Shown: positions 10,016 through 22,963 of the stretch, piece after piece
Position numbering within the stretch: position 1 is the first letter of the stretch
Layout of the letters: each line of letters begins with the position of its first letter
Source: Cryptomeria japonica
Lineage: Eukaryota; Streptophyta; Pinopsida; Cupressales; Cupressaceae
NCBI RefSeq assembly: GCF_030272615.1
Contig: NW_026728921.1
Span: 404,323 to 468,322 of the forward strand
Direction of reading: 5' to 3'
Length of the DNA stretch: 64,000 nucleotides
Notes under the pieces: model-generated
Seen by the model: only the letters and a program-made list of their open reading frames with translations
The model's database searches: none
What the model was told of the DNA's origin: nothing
Position numbers and translations under genes: made by a program

Positions 10016-10110
10016 GAAAAGAACTATTACTAAGAGCCATGGGATATTCAAAGGAGACAAAGATTTATGTTCAGTACCATAAGAAATATGTTCCCTAATT
10101 TGATATGTTC
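10016..10110 (+). pseudogene. Protein O-fucosyltransferase exon remnant (unit 1)
   Basis: The segment follows a likely intron acceptor (ATTATTTCAG, ending 10015). It encodes KELLLRAMGYSKETKIYV and then, in another frame ten bases later, RNMFPNLI. In plant GDP-fucose O-fucosyltransferase-like proteins these two blocks are separated by about 15 residues containing the A-S-G-x-x-Y-G-G motif. Here that stretch is gone, so a deletion of roughly 35 bp removed the motif and shifted the frame. The intact enzymes are Golgi membrane glycosyltransferases. No further exon of the gene was found in the unit. The lesion is shared by all five copies, so it predates the amplification. Confidence 0.62.
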
Positions 10111-10833
10111 GAAAAAAGGTCCTAATATGAGACAGTTATGACTCGTAGGTTTTTCAAATTCTTTCTTGTGAACTTGCATTTTCAATAGTCTTCCTGATCT
10201 GAAATGGGTATTATTTATTTGAAATCCTTGTTTCATATTGTGGCCCTGCAAGGTATGCCTTGCAGTTTATTTTCACATTTTTGGAAGCTTTTCATTCCAA
10301 TATACTGCGAACACAGGACTCCTCTGCTGTCCAATCACTAGCACTGTAGCACCGCAGTGCATAACACTGAGAACACTAGATGAAACAGCAATATATTTGC
10401 CATAGCCCCTAGAAACTATGTTTATTATTTTGCATGACCCTTGTTGGATGTCCGTTTTGTTATATGGACTATATATGTGTATCAGTTGTAAAGTTGATGT
10501 TAATATTATTGAATATAATTATTATCTTTATTATGCTATCTCTTATTTAATGTATTTATTTTGTTTAGAAGACGAAAAATGTGTGGGTGTCTTTGGGTGC
10601 AGGTATAAAGGTGTATGTGTCAAAGTCTCTGGTTAGCCTTTGGGATAATTTAGATTTTTGCAATCCAGTTAAATTGAATTTGTAAATTTAATAATATAAG
10701 CAAATCTAGCCAGAATTGTTTGAGCTACCATTTATTACTAAAATTCTTTATTCAATCATTATTGTTTAGTTATTATTGATTATGAATGCAAATATTGATA
10801 CTATCATATTTACATATTTGTTAAGTAAAGGTG
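10111..10833. other. Non-coding end of the unit with two small hairpins (unit 1)
   Basis: No gene recognised. TGCAAGG and CCTTGCA at 10247-10264 form a perfect 7-bp stem with a 4-base loop, and GCACTG with CAGTGC at 10341-10360 a 6-bp stem. The remainder is AT-rich and runs directly into the next unit. Confidence 0.5.
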
Positions 10834-12129
10834 TTTATAATAAATTTACCAAAGAATAATAAACTGAATTTAATATATAATAAATATATTAAATGGTAAA
10901 CAACAACTAAATATCAATATAAACATAAATTAAAAAAACATGAATAAATAAATAGAAGCATATAAACAAATAATTAAATCTATAATGTATGGGGAAGGAG
11001 TACAAAATATAAATAATAGTTAATAAATGTTCCAACTATCCCATGAGGGGAGGTAGGAAATAAAACAAGCAAATGTATTGAAGGAAATGAACACATGGGT
11101 AGGAAGTACATGGCAGCAAAATAATTTATTGGAGAAGCTAGGCACCAAAATGTAGGACACCATAGTTAATGAGCATGGCCAAAGGCATGGGAGAGATGAA
11201 TGTAGGACAAAGAGGAGAGCTCTACCATTAAAATGTTATTGCACCCATGTCTATAAAGGTTGTCCAAAAAAAAAAAAAAGACACCATGATGCTAGGCGTG
11301 CTTAAAAACCCTATGAACCCTCATAAATCAGATTATCAATACATTCATTCTGAGCTAGGAAACACAAAAAAAAATGTGAGGGATTGCAACCAAAGGGGGA
11401 GAACAAGGAAGAAATGTGTAGGTTCACGCATTGGAAAAACCGTAGGACTCTATTAATCCAAGTTCATTTATTCTAATTGAAATTATAATTTCTATTATGA
11501 TCCAATGAATAGATTTTAAATATAATTAATTAAAGTCTTAAATTACCCTCTCCTATTGATTTGCAACACACTAGTTATAATATTAATATTTCCATATGCG
11601 CTATCGACTCCCTCTATTTATCATGTCTCTAAATTTCACACATTTTCCATAATCAATGATAGATTTAAAGAAATCCATCATAAATTATAACACTTCATAG
11701 ATTTCACGTATTTATGAATTATGATAGGTACATTAAACAAATCAATTACTAGATATATAAAATATCATACTAGTTGTGACGACATTTAGAGGTGTTAACT
11801 TGGGAGTTGGATCATGTTAAAATTCAAGAATATAATTACTTTTGTAGAGCAATAATATATCTCCATCGAACCTTTCTAATAAGATAGCTGAAATAAAAAT
11901 AGTTCAAACAACTCAGTCTTTTCAAACTCATTTTTGTAATGTATCACTTTCTAAATCTCATGTGTTGGAGTATTGCATATTTTAGTTGCATAGATTGGAA
12001 TCTACTTGTTTGAACTCTTGAAATTAAGTAATGAAGTGGAATGACCAAATTAAGTGCATTCACTCAAAAGTAAAATCAAGACTGCCTTGTATAAGATGTC
12101 ACTAAAAATGCATATATACTTTATAATAG

Positions 12130-14105
12130 GAAAAGCTCAAAGAATACACTCATAGTAACGAAAAAATTCTACCTCAATGGTCTTTTCTTGCCAATATTGC
12201 TAGACCCTTAGTGAAGAAGCTGAGTACACAACTACACTAATTATTTTTATGAAAACTATATTGGTGGATTGTGTGGACGAGTATGAAGTCCTAAAAAGAG
12301 CACACCTGAGACTCGAAGTGAAACAAATTAATGATTATGGTCTGAAGATAAACACTCCAAATATTGTGGATGATGAAAACGATTTTCTTGACCCCCAATT
12401 TGTCGATGATAGGAAGCCAGAAGTAATACCAGAAATTGACTGGAAAGAAGATGAGGAAGAACAAATTCAAACCAAGACAATCTTGGTCATTCTAAGAATA
12501 GAGAAGTGGGTTAGAAAGAAGAAACTAAGTAGAAGCTCAAGGAAGGGTTCAACCTCAACCACTAAGGTCTTCAATATCTAATTCTCTTGTCCCATCTTGT
12601 GCTGTAAGTTCACTGAAACAGGGAAAAGGAGGACAGAGAGAAAAGACAGTGCAAATCAAAGAGGAGACAACTTCTGTCAGAGTCACTCGCTCTAGAACAA
12701 GGGACAAAAGACAATCCTTGCCTGTTGAAACTATGGTGGTTGACCTTGAGATGGATACCACCTCAATTGATCCAATCAAAGAAACAAAAAGTGCTGGCTG
12801 ATGAGGGTAATAATCGGCAGGAATAGGAAGCCTCAAATGAAGTTACTACTATGGTAGTATGGGACGGAAAAGAGATTGGAACTGATTCAGATAAGCCTCA
12901 AGTTCCTTCAGGACTAGTATGGTTAGCAAATATGTCAAGCAACATTAAGAGAAACATTGTTCCAGCCTCGATTCCAATAGAAGACATGGTGAGTAAATTC
13001 TTGGGAAAGACTCCAAAAATGAAGAAGTCCAAAACTATGTCAAAATTTGACTTTGATGCAGATAGTGGGAACTGGATTGCAGAGATTGCATGCCCATCAA
13101 CAGATGAAAAGACAGAGAACTCTACATCTCAGGACTTCACTGTTGAAAAGATAAATATTGGAACTGCTTCTCAAGCCACGTATGTTCTCCACCTTGAGGA
13201 TTCAACAAAGAAAATCATAACCAGGACCTGGAAAGACAAAAAAGATAAGCATCGGATGAAAGAGATGTTACGAAGGATGGTTGAATCCATTCAGGCAATC
13301 AATTCTCTGAACCCTCAAACTATGTCATAGATTCCAATGTCCTTTGATCCTAAGTCCCGTGCAAATTAGAAGAATTTAGAGTAAATACAAAAATGCAGGT
13401 TGATCATAGAAACTGTGATGGAGTGGCTAGAAAAGATTTGAAAGTCTGGTGCAGAGTACTATGTTAATCTAAGCAAGGTATATGATGGGGCAATGCAATT
13501 AATGAAGGAGTTGGAAGTTTAAATTGTCAATTGGAAGAAAGAGGAAGCTAAATGGGCATCAAAAGTTGTGCAGATGTGAGAAGTGTAGAATTACGGGGTA
13601 ATGAAGTTTCTTGCGAAAAGACCTATGGCTGACCTAGATGACAGCATTTTGTATGTGTGCCAGAGGAACATTGAATGGAGAAATTCTCTTATAAAATAGG
13701 CTTATGAGGACTTCGCAAAGTTGGTAAACCAACTCACAGAATTAGTTACTTAAATAAGAAACGAGCTTGTGTGCAATGGGATTTAATGTTTGAATGATGA
13801 TTGAAGAACCCTTGAAACGATCAAGGTTATAATAGGATCATTTAAGAGGAAAATTGATTATGTGAAAGAGGCTAAGGGTTAGGTTCCAGATGACTTAAGT
13901 GTGATTGTTAAGATCGAATCACTCTTGTTTTTATGCATTAGACATCTGGATAGTCACTCTGACAAAAGTCGCACAAGTTAACAGGGAAAAAGAGGTCTGG
14001 AAGCAATGTACGGCACGCGTGGGATTACCTCATCATACAATCATTCAGCACTTCACCACTACTCATGCAGATTGGAAGAAAGAAGCAGTTATCAAACCTG
14101 CATAG
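12130..14105 (+). pseudogene. Decayed unrecognised ORF (unit 2 copy)
   Basis: Same frame breaks and same stop at 13328 (TAG) as unit 1. The longest open pieces are 110 codons from 12249 and 159 codons from 12851. Confidence 0.58.
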
Positions 14106-14926
14106 TGACATTTTTCGTTGATGATAAATCCTTTTTCAATTGTTAGTTGCATAAACAATTTTATATTTATACTGGTTTCGCTGACTCTGCAGGGCAGAAT
14201 TGTTGGCTTTCCATGTTTCTTGTTATAATTGTTTGCCCGGTTGTGGCTATATAACAATATTTTCGAGACTCTAGAAAGATCCAAAAAATTGTGATTTTTC
14301 GAGCATCAAACAATATATGTTTATGTTTTGAATTCCTTGGAACTGGATTGACTGATTTACAAATCAAAATGATTATGGTGTGTAGTCTTTGAATTTGTGC
14401 GTTTAAAGATTGGCGATCTTTCTTTAAAAAATCAGTTATGTGCATCATACATTATTCTTATCAGTCAATTCTATATTTTCTTGAATTCATTGTAATATAT
14501 ATTTGTTAGAAGATTCGTTCTGGATTGAGTTGCGTTGATCCCCCTTGCCCTGTGAGGCATGAGAGGGTATCGATCAGAATCAATACTGCATTGAACTTGC
14601 TTTGCACTGAATTTATGGAATGAACTTATGCTCAGATACAGAGTCTGTGGTCTCTTATTTAATCTTTATAATTTTCACTCTTTTTTTATATTATGGCATT
14701 CCTTTGTGTTGATAGATGAATGCTAAAACCTTTTTATGCTTTTTGGTTAAAAGCATCTTCATTTCAAGATTTTCTGTGTAGAATTTATTGCAAATAATAT
14801 GAGGAGCTTCCCTCTAATGCAGAGGATGGATTTTGATTAGTTCATCCAACTATTGGTTTATTTGTGTCATTTTATTAAGGGGTGTACAAAAGTGGTATTA
14901 TCATTTAGAGAAAATAACTATTGCAA

Positions 14927-15921
14927 TTACAAGAAAGGGACAAATTTGTTAGCCAACCCATACAAACCAAAGCGTTGATCTCCCACTGCTGGTGAAGAAA
15001 TATATAACTCTTTCCTCACATCCTTCAGTTGTCTCTTGCACAAAAGCAACAATACCGGCAAGCCTTGCGGCTTCCAAAACCCCATCAGCCCATATTCTCC
15101 AACCTCGTATGGGTTCCTTTGCACCATGCCTCTTCTCTACACCCATTTTTATTGGCACTTGGTGCATAGTAGGATTCTTCTCATTTTGGGAGACAAGCTC
15201 CATAGAGAATTCCCTAGGATGCCCAAATACCTCGGAAAACCTTTCACTGCCCACCATTTTCTTTATACTCCGTCTCCTTGGTGAAGCTCTCTTCACTAGG
15301 GTCAACTTCAATTTCTACCACATCTTGAAAATAATCCAAAACAAGGCCCAAGCCGGACCTCGTTCGGGGCAACTCTCCCACCACATCAAGAGGCTCGACA
15401 CGTTGTCTTCGTTTTGACCTGCAATGGTCATCATCATGTGTATCTGGAGCACGTAGAATTCTAGGAAACTTTTTTGCTTCTAGAAGCACCTCCCATTGCA
15501 TCAAGCACAACATCTTACACTTCATTAGCCAAGTCCATAGGCACATATTCTTCTAAGAAAAGGTCTCCTCCCTCTTAAACCACAACCTCTTTTCTAGCAT
15601 CTTTCTGCTAAAAAATTCTGGTGTCTATATAGGGACTATCTTCAACTCCAACTGAGGCATCACAACTTTCAACCTTCACCACACAAATGCCAACAACTTC
15701 TTGACCATTAACAGTTTGGCCAATAACTACCAAAGATGGCTCAAGATAGGAGCAAATAAGAATCCCAACATCCTTCTCTTTGTTGGATTCTCCTCTTCCA
15801 TTGAGTTCCCCTTTTTCTTCCAGCCATCCCACCAAAGCACATGACACTTGAAGCGCTTTTTTACACGGAATATAAAACTACCATAGAAGTTATGAATTTT
15901 ACCTTCTCCTTCTTCCTCCAT
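14927..15921 (-). pseudogene. Decayed ORF downstream of LTR and PBS (unit 2 copy)
   Basis: Same broken frames as unit 1. It differs by Leu to Ser near 15653, the state also found in units 3-5, so the Leu of unit 1 is the private change. Confidence 0.5.
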
Positions 15922-15955
15922 CTCTACTCAAGCCAACCTAGGCTCTGATACCAAT

Positions 15956-16293
15956 TGTTCGATATAAAGAAGCCGAGAAAAGATAATTGAATGAAACAAA
16001 AAATGTTTCACCAATAAATGTCTACATCCACCAAAGCAGGAAAATCTTATCTATTAGCCGATATCCAGTACATGGCTATACAAATCTATTTATACATTAC
16101 GTCAGACATAAAATGAAGAGTCAAGCGAAGGCAAAGAGACCGTTGGGCTTCATATACCCAACAAGAAGTATCCCCCTCTCTATATAATTGGGTTGAACAA
16201 ATAATTTGGAATAAAATTTAATAATATTAGTTAAATATTATTTAATTATATTTGATTGATAGAATCTATATATAATAATAATTTGGTCTAACA
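15956..16293 (-). mobile_element. 338-bp LTR, minus orientation (unit 2)
   Basis: Terminus TGTTCGA, as in unit 1. It differs near 16252 (GATTGATAG form), a variant shared with unit 4 but not with units 1 and 3. Confidence 0.75.
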
Positions 16294-16512
16294 ATTTACT
16301 TAAAACAAAATTGAATAATATTGATTAATGTGTTTTTTGTTATATTTAAATAAAATTAAGAATAAAATACTATTTCTCTTCCCTATTCTGTATAATCATC
16401 CGTCCATTTATTTGCAGCAAAATAAACTCATAAGAAAATTATTGAAGCAACTCTTTGAAAAAATAAATTATAGATTTTTCTCTAAAATAAAAGAATTAAT
16501 TAAAAAATTCTT

Positions 16513-17433
16513 ACCTACCCTACATTACTAATGGATAACTTATTGCCCTAGGGCATAATTTTAGTGTAAAATTATAGAAATAACCCTTTCTAAATAAAAA
16601 TTTCTTCATTCTTCTTTAAAAATATTTTAAAAGATAATAATAGTTCATTATCTACCCAACATAATTGGTTGATCATTTCTTTTTCAAAAGGCATAACTTA
16701 GTGAAAAATATAGAAACATCTCCTTGAAAAATCTTAACTACCCTTTGTAACCATTGGATCAAGTGATAGACATCTCTTTGAAAATTGAAACTATTGTTTC
16801 ATCTTAAATAAACAATATTTTTATTACCTACCCTTCTTAACTATTGGGTCACTTACTGCACACGAGGCATAGCCGAAAATTGTAGAAACAACTCCTTGGA
16901 AATTATAACTACCCTATGTAACCATTGGATCACTAGATAGGAAATTCTTTCTCCTCTAAATAAATAATTTTTCCTTAACTATAACCATTCAATCACCTTA
17001 TATCCCAGAGGGCATAAGTTTAGTAGGGAATTATAGAAACAACTCCTTGGATATTTTAATTACCTTATGTAACCATTGGATCACAATATAAGTAACTCTT
17101 TGGAAATTGAATCTATTGATTTTCCTTAAAAATAAAACAATATTTCTGGTACCTACCCTTATTAACTATTGCATCACTTATTTGCCACTAGGCATAAGTT
17201 TAGTGGAAAATTATAGAAAGAACTCCTTGAAAACATTAACTACCCTATGTAACCATTGGATCACTAGATAAGCAACTCATAGAAAATTGGAATTATTGAT
17301 TGACAATAAAAATAAAATGATATTTCTCTTACCTACACCTCTTAACTATTTGAATGCTTATTTCAAACCATTTGTTTTCTCAACCTACCCCTCTTAACTT
17401 TTGGAATGCTTATTTCAAACTATTTATTTTCTC
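16513..17433. repeat. 150-180-bp tandem repeat (unit 2)
   Basis: Same repeat order as unit 1. CTCAACC near 17368 is shared only with unit 3. Confidence 0.8.
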
Positions 17434-18208
17434 TACCTACCCACTATCTATTTGACCAAATTTCTCGTTAGCCAATCAACTATTTATTTTGCTTCATCGA
17501 TCAACCTTCACCAATATGTCTTCCTCTTTCTCATGACTTTCACCAGTTTGAATGGCCTTGGAGATGCTGGCTTGTAGGTTAGTACTAGAGAGTGTGTTCA
17601 GAAATTTTATGTTGTAGGGCTAAGACAATGACATTCTTTCGGTAGATGGAGGAAAGTATGAATAATCTTTTCACTTAGATGTTAATTTTTTTACACTTTT
17701 TCCCATTACAATGATATATTTTTTTGTTTTTTCCCTCTATATTTATTTGTTTGTTCTTGAGTGTAGTGGAGAACATAAGTAGCACTATGGAGAGCACAAA
17801 TAGCAGAAATATGTCCACATGATAGAAACCAACAGAAATAAATATTATATTTCTTTTGTTTTTAATACAATTAATTTTTATTTTTATTTTTTTCAATAAA
17901 TAAATTTTATTGTAAAACTCGTTATGAAGTTTATCATCATATTGTTGTAATCTAAAATGTGAAGGTTTTCTCTTCATGTTTCCTTTGCACCAATGAGCTC
18001 TTCTACGTCATGCCTTTGCACCATCTTTTCTTTATACACCTTTTTAATTCAACTTGACATTCTCCGAATATTAATTGAATTCAAGTGCATGTCTGTCTTT
18101 CAGGAGGACATTTGCTTTTAGATTCTGTACTTAATTTGTGCAAAAGTTCCTTCTCGTATATTCATGCACGTAGGAATGTGATAGTGGTTCTAGTCCCACT
18201 CAACATTC

Positions 18209-18499
18209 TTGTGGCTTCAATGCTCAGGTCTGTCTCAACCTCTTCATATGGGTTTTGCATCTGAGTTTGAAGGAGCTTCTTATACAATGTTTTTATATGC
18301 ACTATTCATAATTGTGAAAATAATTTCTGTAATGTTTTTCATGCATGACATTCTTCCTTTGATTGTTTCACAGCTTATAAATGGCTCGCAAGGTCCAACT
18401 GGGCAACAATGGAAGGTGGAGTTAGTAAGTATAAACAATAAAGTAGAATTTCGACATGGTTGGCAAGAATTTGTCAGTTATATAGCGATGTTTTACTAG
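18209..18499 (+). pseudogene. B3 domain fragment, plus strand (unit 2)
   Basis: Protein identical to the unit 1 fragment over all 96 codons. Confidence 0.7.
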
Positions 18500-18502
18500 A
18501 CA

Positions 18503-19081
18503 TTCATATATATGGAAGATTTGGGGGAAGAAAATTTTCAATGCTGATAATTTTGAAAAAGCAGATATTCTTTAGAATAAGAGATTCCTTTCTAATAAAA
18601 TATATAGTTTAAATCAATCAGTGGACAATAAATTGTTGATTGATTTAATTTCTCATGAGAAAGATAACAAATAAAAGAACAAGGAGGAAATCCTCATTTT
18701 TTGATAGAGCAAAAGTTTTGTTAAAAAATATAGAGTTTTCTAAATTTGTTAGTTTCATAACTAGCTTCCAGAGTTGCATTTGAACTGTATTTTTTCAGAA
18801 TAATACAATTTCATAAGCTAGCTAGTTATGGAACAGACAAATTTAAAAAGTTCTATCTATTTTTGCTATCAAGAAATGAATATTTTCATTTGGATATTTT
18901 ATTTTCAGACTCACCGTTATCTTTTTCATCAGAATCCAATTCAATTAGCAATTTCTTGCCTAACGCTTGATTTAAACTAGCATTTTGTTAGAAGGGAACC
19001 TCTCATTTGAAACAGTGTCTTGTTTTTCAGAATTTTGAGCACTGAAGTTTTTGGCACACCCAGACTTTCCATATATATGAA
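18503..19081. repeat. B3-derived inverted repeat (unit 2)
   Basis: As unit 1 with one extra base in the left arm near 18538. Both arms retained. Confidence 0.85.
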
Positions 19082-19166
19082 CCTCTAAGTAAAGACAAAA
19101 GAAAATCTCACACTTCCAGGCTGCAATAATCGAGTCTCCGACAAAGAAGGAGCTGAGTTGTGGGCC
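18972..19166 (-). pseudogene. B3 C-terminal fragment, minus strand (unit 2)
   Basis: Same as unit 1. Confidence 0.6.
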
Positions 19167-19782
19167 AGTTTCCGAACCCAGAGTGGCTGCTTAACAGTTT
19201 GATTATGGAGAAGAATTATAAAAGCAGTTGCACTATTTAACATTTTTTTTTGTCATTTGACAAGAAAACAGTTGCACTATAAAATCTATTATATTAACTC
19301 CTATTTGTGACCATTCGTGTCCAGGAACAAGAATAAGAGGAAATAGTACAGAAGATTCAGCCAAGAGCTGCACCAAAAGTTGATAATTTTCTCTACTTCC
19401 CACATATTGTTGAGGGTGTCAAGTCCTTTTGATAGCACACTGGAGATCCTTTCCTCCAAGGCAATTGCAGCATTTGATAGCATTTCAAATTTATTTCCCA
19501 TTTCATTAATGGTGTGTTATTAGCACAAGCTTTCAGCCTGGCTTTCTTATTATATGTGCTCAACAAATGGGTAATTCCTCCTTTTTCTTCTATCTTAGCT
19601 TTTCAAGAGAGAACAATAATTTTCAGTGGTTCTATCTTACATTAACCTTTCTAAATGTGTAACCGCTACTTTGTAGGAATTAATTTTATTGATATTCTCA
19701 GTGGTTCTATGTAATGTCACTGAGTTACCTACTCAGAACTCTCCCTATAATGTCACTGAGTTACCAATTCTCAGTGGTTCTA

Positions 19783-20709
19783 TGTAATGTCCCCTTTTTA
19801 GGATAACTTCTGTCCTCTAAATCTCAATTATTACTATGGAACTGATCTTTGATAACACTTCAAATTATATAATTGATATAATATATGCAACAATAATATC
19901 ATGGAAGGATATATATATAGAGAGAGAGATTATGTGTTGATTAATGCTAACTCTGATTGAATAATTACATGTATACCAAATGATGTGATCAATATATCGG
20001 CTCTTTCTGCAATTCACTTTGATGAGATTATCTCTGCTATATCTGATATGTCATATAAATTATGCAAGCTGAACTTGATATTCAATCGGATGCTATTTCT
20101 GATCTAACACTTGAGTATATAAAATGTATATATATATACAATGCTAATGTCGCTGGTATCTATGTGTTGCTGTTTCAGGTGTGTAGTTATATTCTTGTTG
20201 ATTCTGTTGTAGACGATTCGCACTCGCAACAATGATGTTGTCTCTGATATATCCTTTTGATCTATGCAACAATGATGTTGTCTCTGATATTTTCTTTTGA
20301 TCTATCAAACGAACAGATCCAATAAAGGATAAATAAAAGATCAACGTTTTTCTAATCATCCTTGATGAAGTGTGATCGATGTCCCACTTATACCTTGCAA
20401 ATCAAAGGGTCACATCTTTTGAATGTGTAAGAGACATGTCTTTACCTAACCGTGTGTATTTCCACAGATCGCATCTCTTTAATTTACTAATTATTATTGT
20501 TATCCCTTAATCGATGTCACCCCGATTAGTGCTTCTTCTTTTAATTATTATTATATCTTCATTGTTGTTCTTCTATCTCAGCCACGTCACTTATAACGTC
20601 TCATTGAATCGGTCAAATACTTATCGTGTGTATGGTCTTGCTGCTGTAGATGCTCATAGTGTAGATGTTGGTGATTGAACTAGTGGATTGTCTGTATGGG
20701 GACATCACA
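19783..20709. mobile_element. 927-bp solo LTR (unit 2)
   Basis: Same ends and same flanking TTCTA pair as unit 1. Confidence 0.85.
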
Positions 20710-20849
20710 TTCTATATTCGTCACCTACTCAGAACTCTCGCTTGAAAACTCCTAATCTGTAATATCATTTGTCACAGAGTTACCTTGGTGGTTCTGTATT
20801 CTTTACCTTGGTATGAGCTTAATGTTTGCATGTACTCGTATTATTTCAG

Positions 20850-20944
20850 GAAAAGAACTATTACTAAGAGCCATGGGATATTCAAAGGAGACAAAGATTT
20901 ATGTTCAGTACCATAAGAAATATGTTCCCTAATTTGATATGTTC
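20850..20944 (+). pseudogene. O-fucosyltransferase exon remnant (unit 2)
   Basis: Identical exon remnant with the same internal deletion. Confidence 0.62.
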
Positions 20945-22963
20945 GAAAAAAGGTCCTAATATGAGACAGTTATGACTCGTAGGTTTTTCAAATTCTTTCT
21001 TGTGAACTTGCATTTTCAATAGTCTTCCTGATCTGAAATGGGTATTATTTATTTGAAATCCTTGTTTCATATTGTGGCCCTGCAAGGTATGCCTTGCAGT
21101 TTATTTTCACATTTTTGGAAGCTTTTCATTCCAATATACTGCGAACACAGGACTCCTCTGCTGTCCAATCACTAGCACTGTAGCACCGCAGTGCATAACA
21201 CTGAGAACACTAGATGAAACAGCAATATATTTGCCATAGCCCCTAGAAACTATGTTTATTATTTTGCATGACCCTTGTTGGATGTCCGTTTTGTTATATG
21301 GACTATATATGTGTATCAGTTGTAAAGTTGATGTTAATATTATTGAATATAATTATTATCTTTATTATGCTATCTCTTATTTAATGTATTTATTTTGTTT
21401 AGAAGACGAATAATGTGTGGGTGTCTTTGGGTGCAGGTATAAAGGTGTATGTGTCAAAGTCTCTGGTTAGCCTTTGGGATAATTTAGATTTTTGCAATCC
21501 AGTTAAATTGAATTTGTAAATTTAATAATATAAGCAAATCTAGCCAGAATTGTTTGAGCTACCATTTATTACTAAAATTCTTTATTCAATCATTATTGTT
21601 TAGTTATTATTGATTATGAATGCAAATATTGATACTATCATATTTACATATTTGTTAAGTAAAGGTGTTTATAATAAATTTACCAAAGAATAATAAACTG
21701 AATTTAATATATAATAAATATATTAAATGGTAAACAACAACTAAATATCAATATAAACATAAATTAAAAAAACATGAATAAATAAATAGAAGCATATAAA
21801 CAAATAATTAAATCTATAATGTATGGGGAAGGAGTACAAAATATAAATAATAGTTAATAAATGTTCCAACTATCCCATGAGGGGAGGTAGGAAATAAAAC
21901 AAGCAAATGTATTGAAGGAAATGAACACATGGGTAGGAAGTACATGGCAGCAAAATAATTTATTGGAGAAGCTAGGCACCAAAATGTAGGACACCATAGT
22001 TAATGAGCATGGCCAAAGGCATGGGAGAGATGAATGTAGGACAAAGAGGAGAGCTCTACCATTAAAATGTTATTGCACCCATGTCTATAAAGGTTGTCCA
22101 AAAAAAAAAAAAAGACACCATGATGCTAGGCGTGCTTAAAAACCCTATGAACCCTCATAAATCAGATTATCAATACATTCATTCTGAGCTAGGAAACACA
22201 AAAAAAAATGTGAGGGATTGCAACCAAAGGGGGAGAACAAGGAAGAAATGTGTAGGTTCACGCATTGGAAAAACCGTAGGACTCTATTAATCCAAGTTCA
22301 TTTATTCTAATTGAAATTATAATTTCTATTATGATCCAATGAATAGATTTTAAATATAATTAATTAAAGTCTTAAATTACCCTCTCCTATTGATTTGCAA
22401 CACACTAGTTATAATATTAATATTTCCATATGCGCTATCGACTCCCTCTATTTATCATGTCTCTAAATTTCACACATTTTCCATAATCAATGATAGATTT
22501 AAAGAAATCCATCATAAATTATAACACTTCATAGATTTCACGTATTTATGAATTATGATAGGTACATTAAACAAATCAATTACTAGATATATAAAATATC
22601 ATACTAGTTGTGACGACATTTAGAGGTGTTAACTTGGGAGTTGGATCATGTTAAAATTCAAGAATATAATTACTTTTGTAGAGCAATAATATATCTCCAT
22701 CGAACCTTTCTAATAAGATAGCTGAAATAAAAATAGTTCAAACAACTCAGTCTTTTCAAACTCATTTTTGTAATGTATCACTTTCTAAATCTCATGTGTT
22801 GGAGTATTGCATATTTTAGTTGCATAGATTGGAATCTACTTGTTTGAACTCTTGAAATTAAGTAATGAAGTGGAATGACCAAATTAAGTGCATTCACTCA
22901 AAAGTAAAATCAAGACTGCCTTGTATAAGATGTCACTAAAAATGCATATATACTTTATAATAG

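Larger units (their letters stand above)
1..10833. repeat. Tandem macrosatellite unit 1 (10833 bp)
   Basis: The sequence from position 1 recurs at 10834, 21668, 32528, 43388 and 54257, always joined to the preceding copy by the same sequence ending GTTAAGTAAAGGTG. Copies differ only by scattered substitutions and small indels. The phase is set by the window start, so the true amplification junction is unknown and the array probably continues to the left. Unit 1 lacks a 21-bp block near 7092 that units 3-5 carry and has the 14-A form of the A-run at 432. No intact gene is visible. The unit is a mosaic of LTR pieces and broken gene fragments. Confidence 0.97.
10834..21667. repeat. Tandem macrosatellite unit 2 (10834 bp)
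   Basis: Nearly identical to unit 1, sharing its missing 21-bp block, its TGTTCGA LTR terminus and its TAG at the position of 2495. It has one extra base near 18538. With unit 3 alone it shares two substitutions, near 17370 and near 17474, so the relationship between copies changes along their length. Confidence 0.97.
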
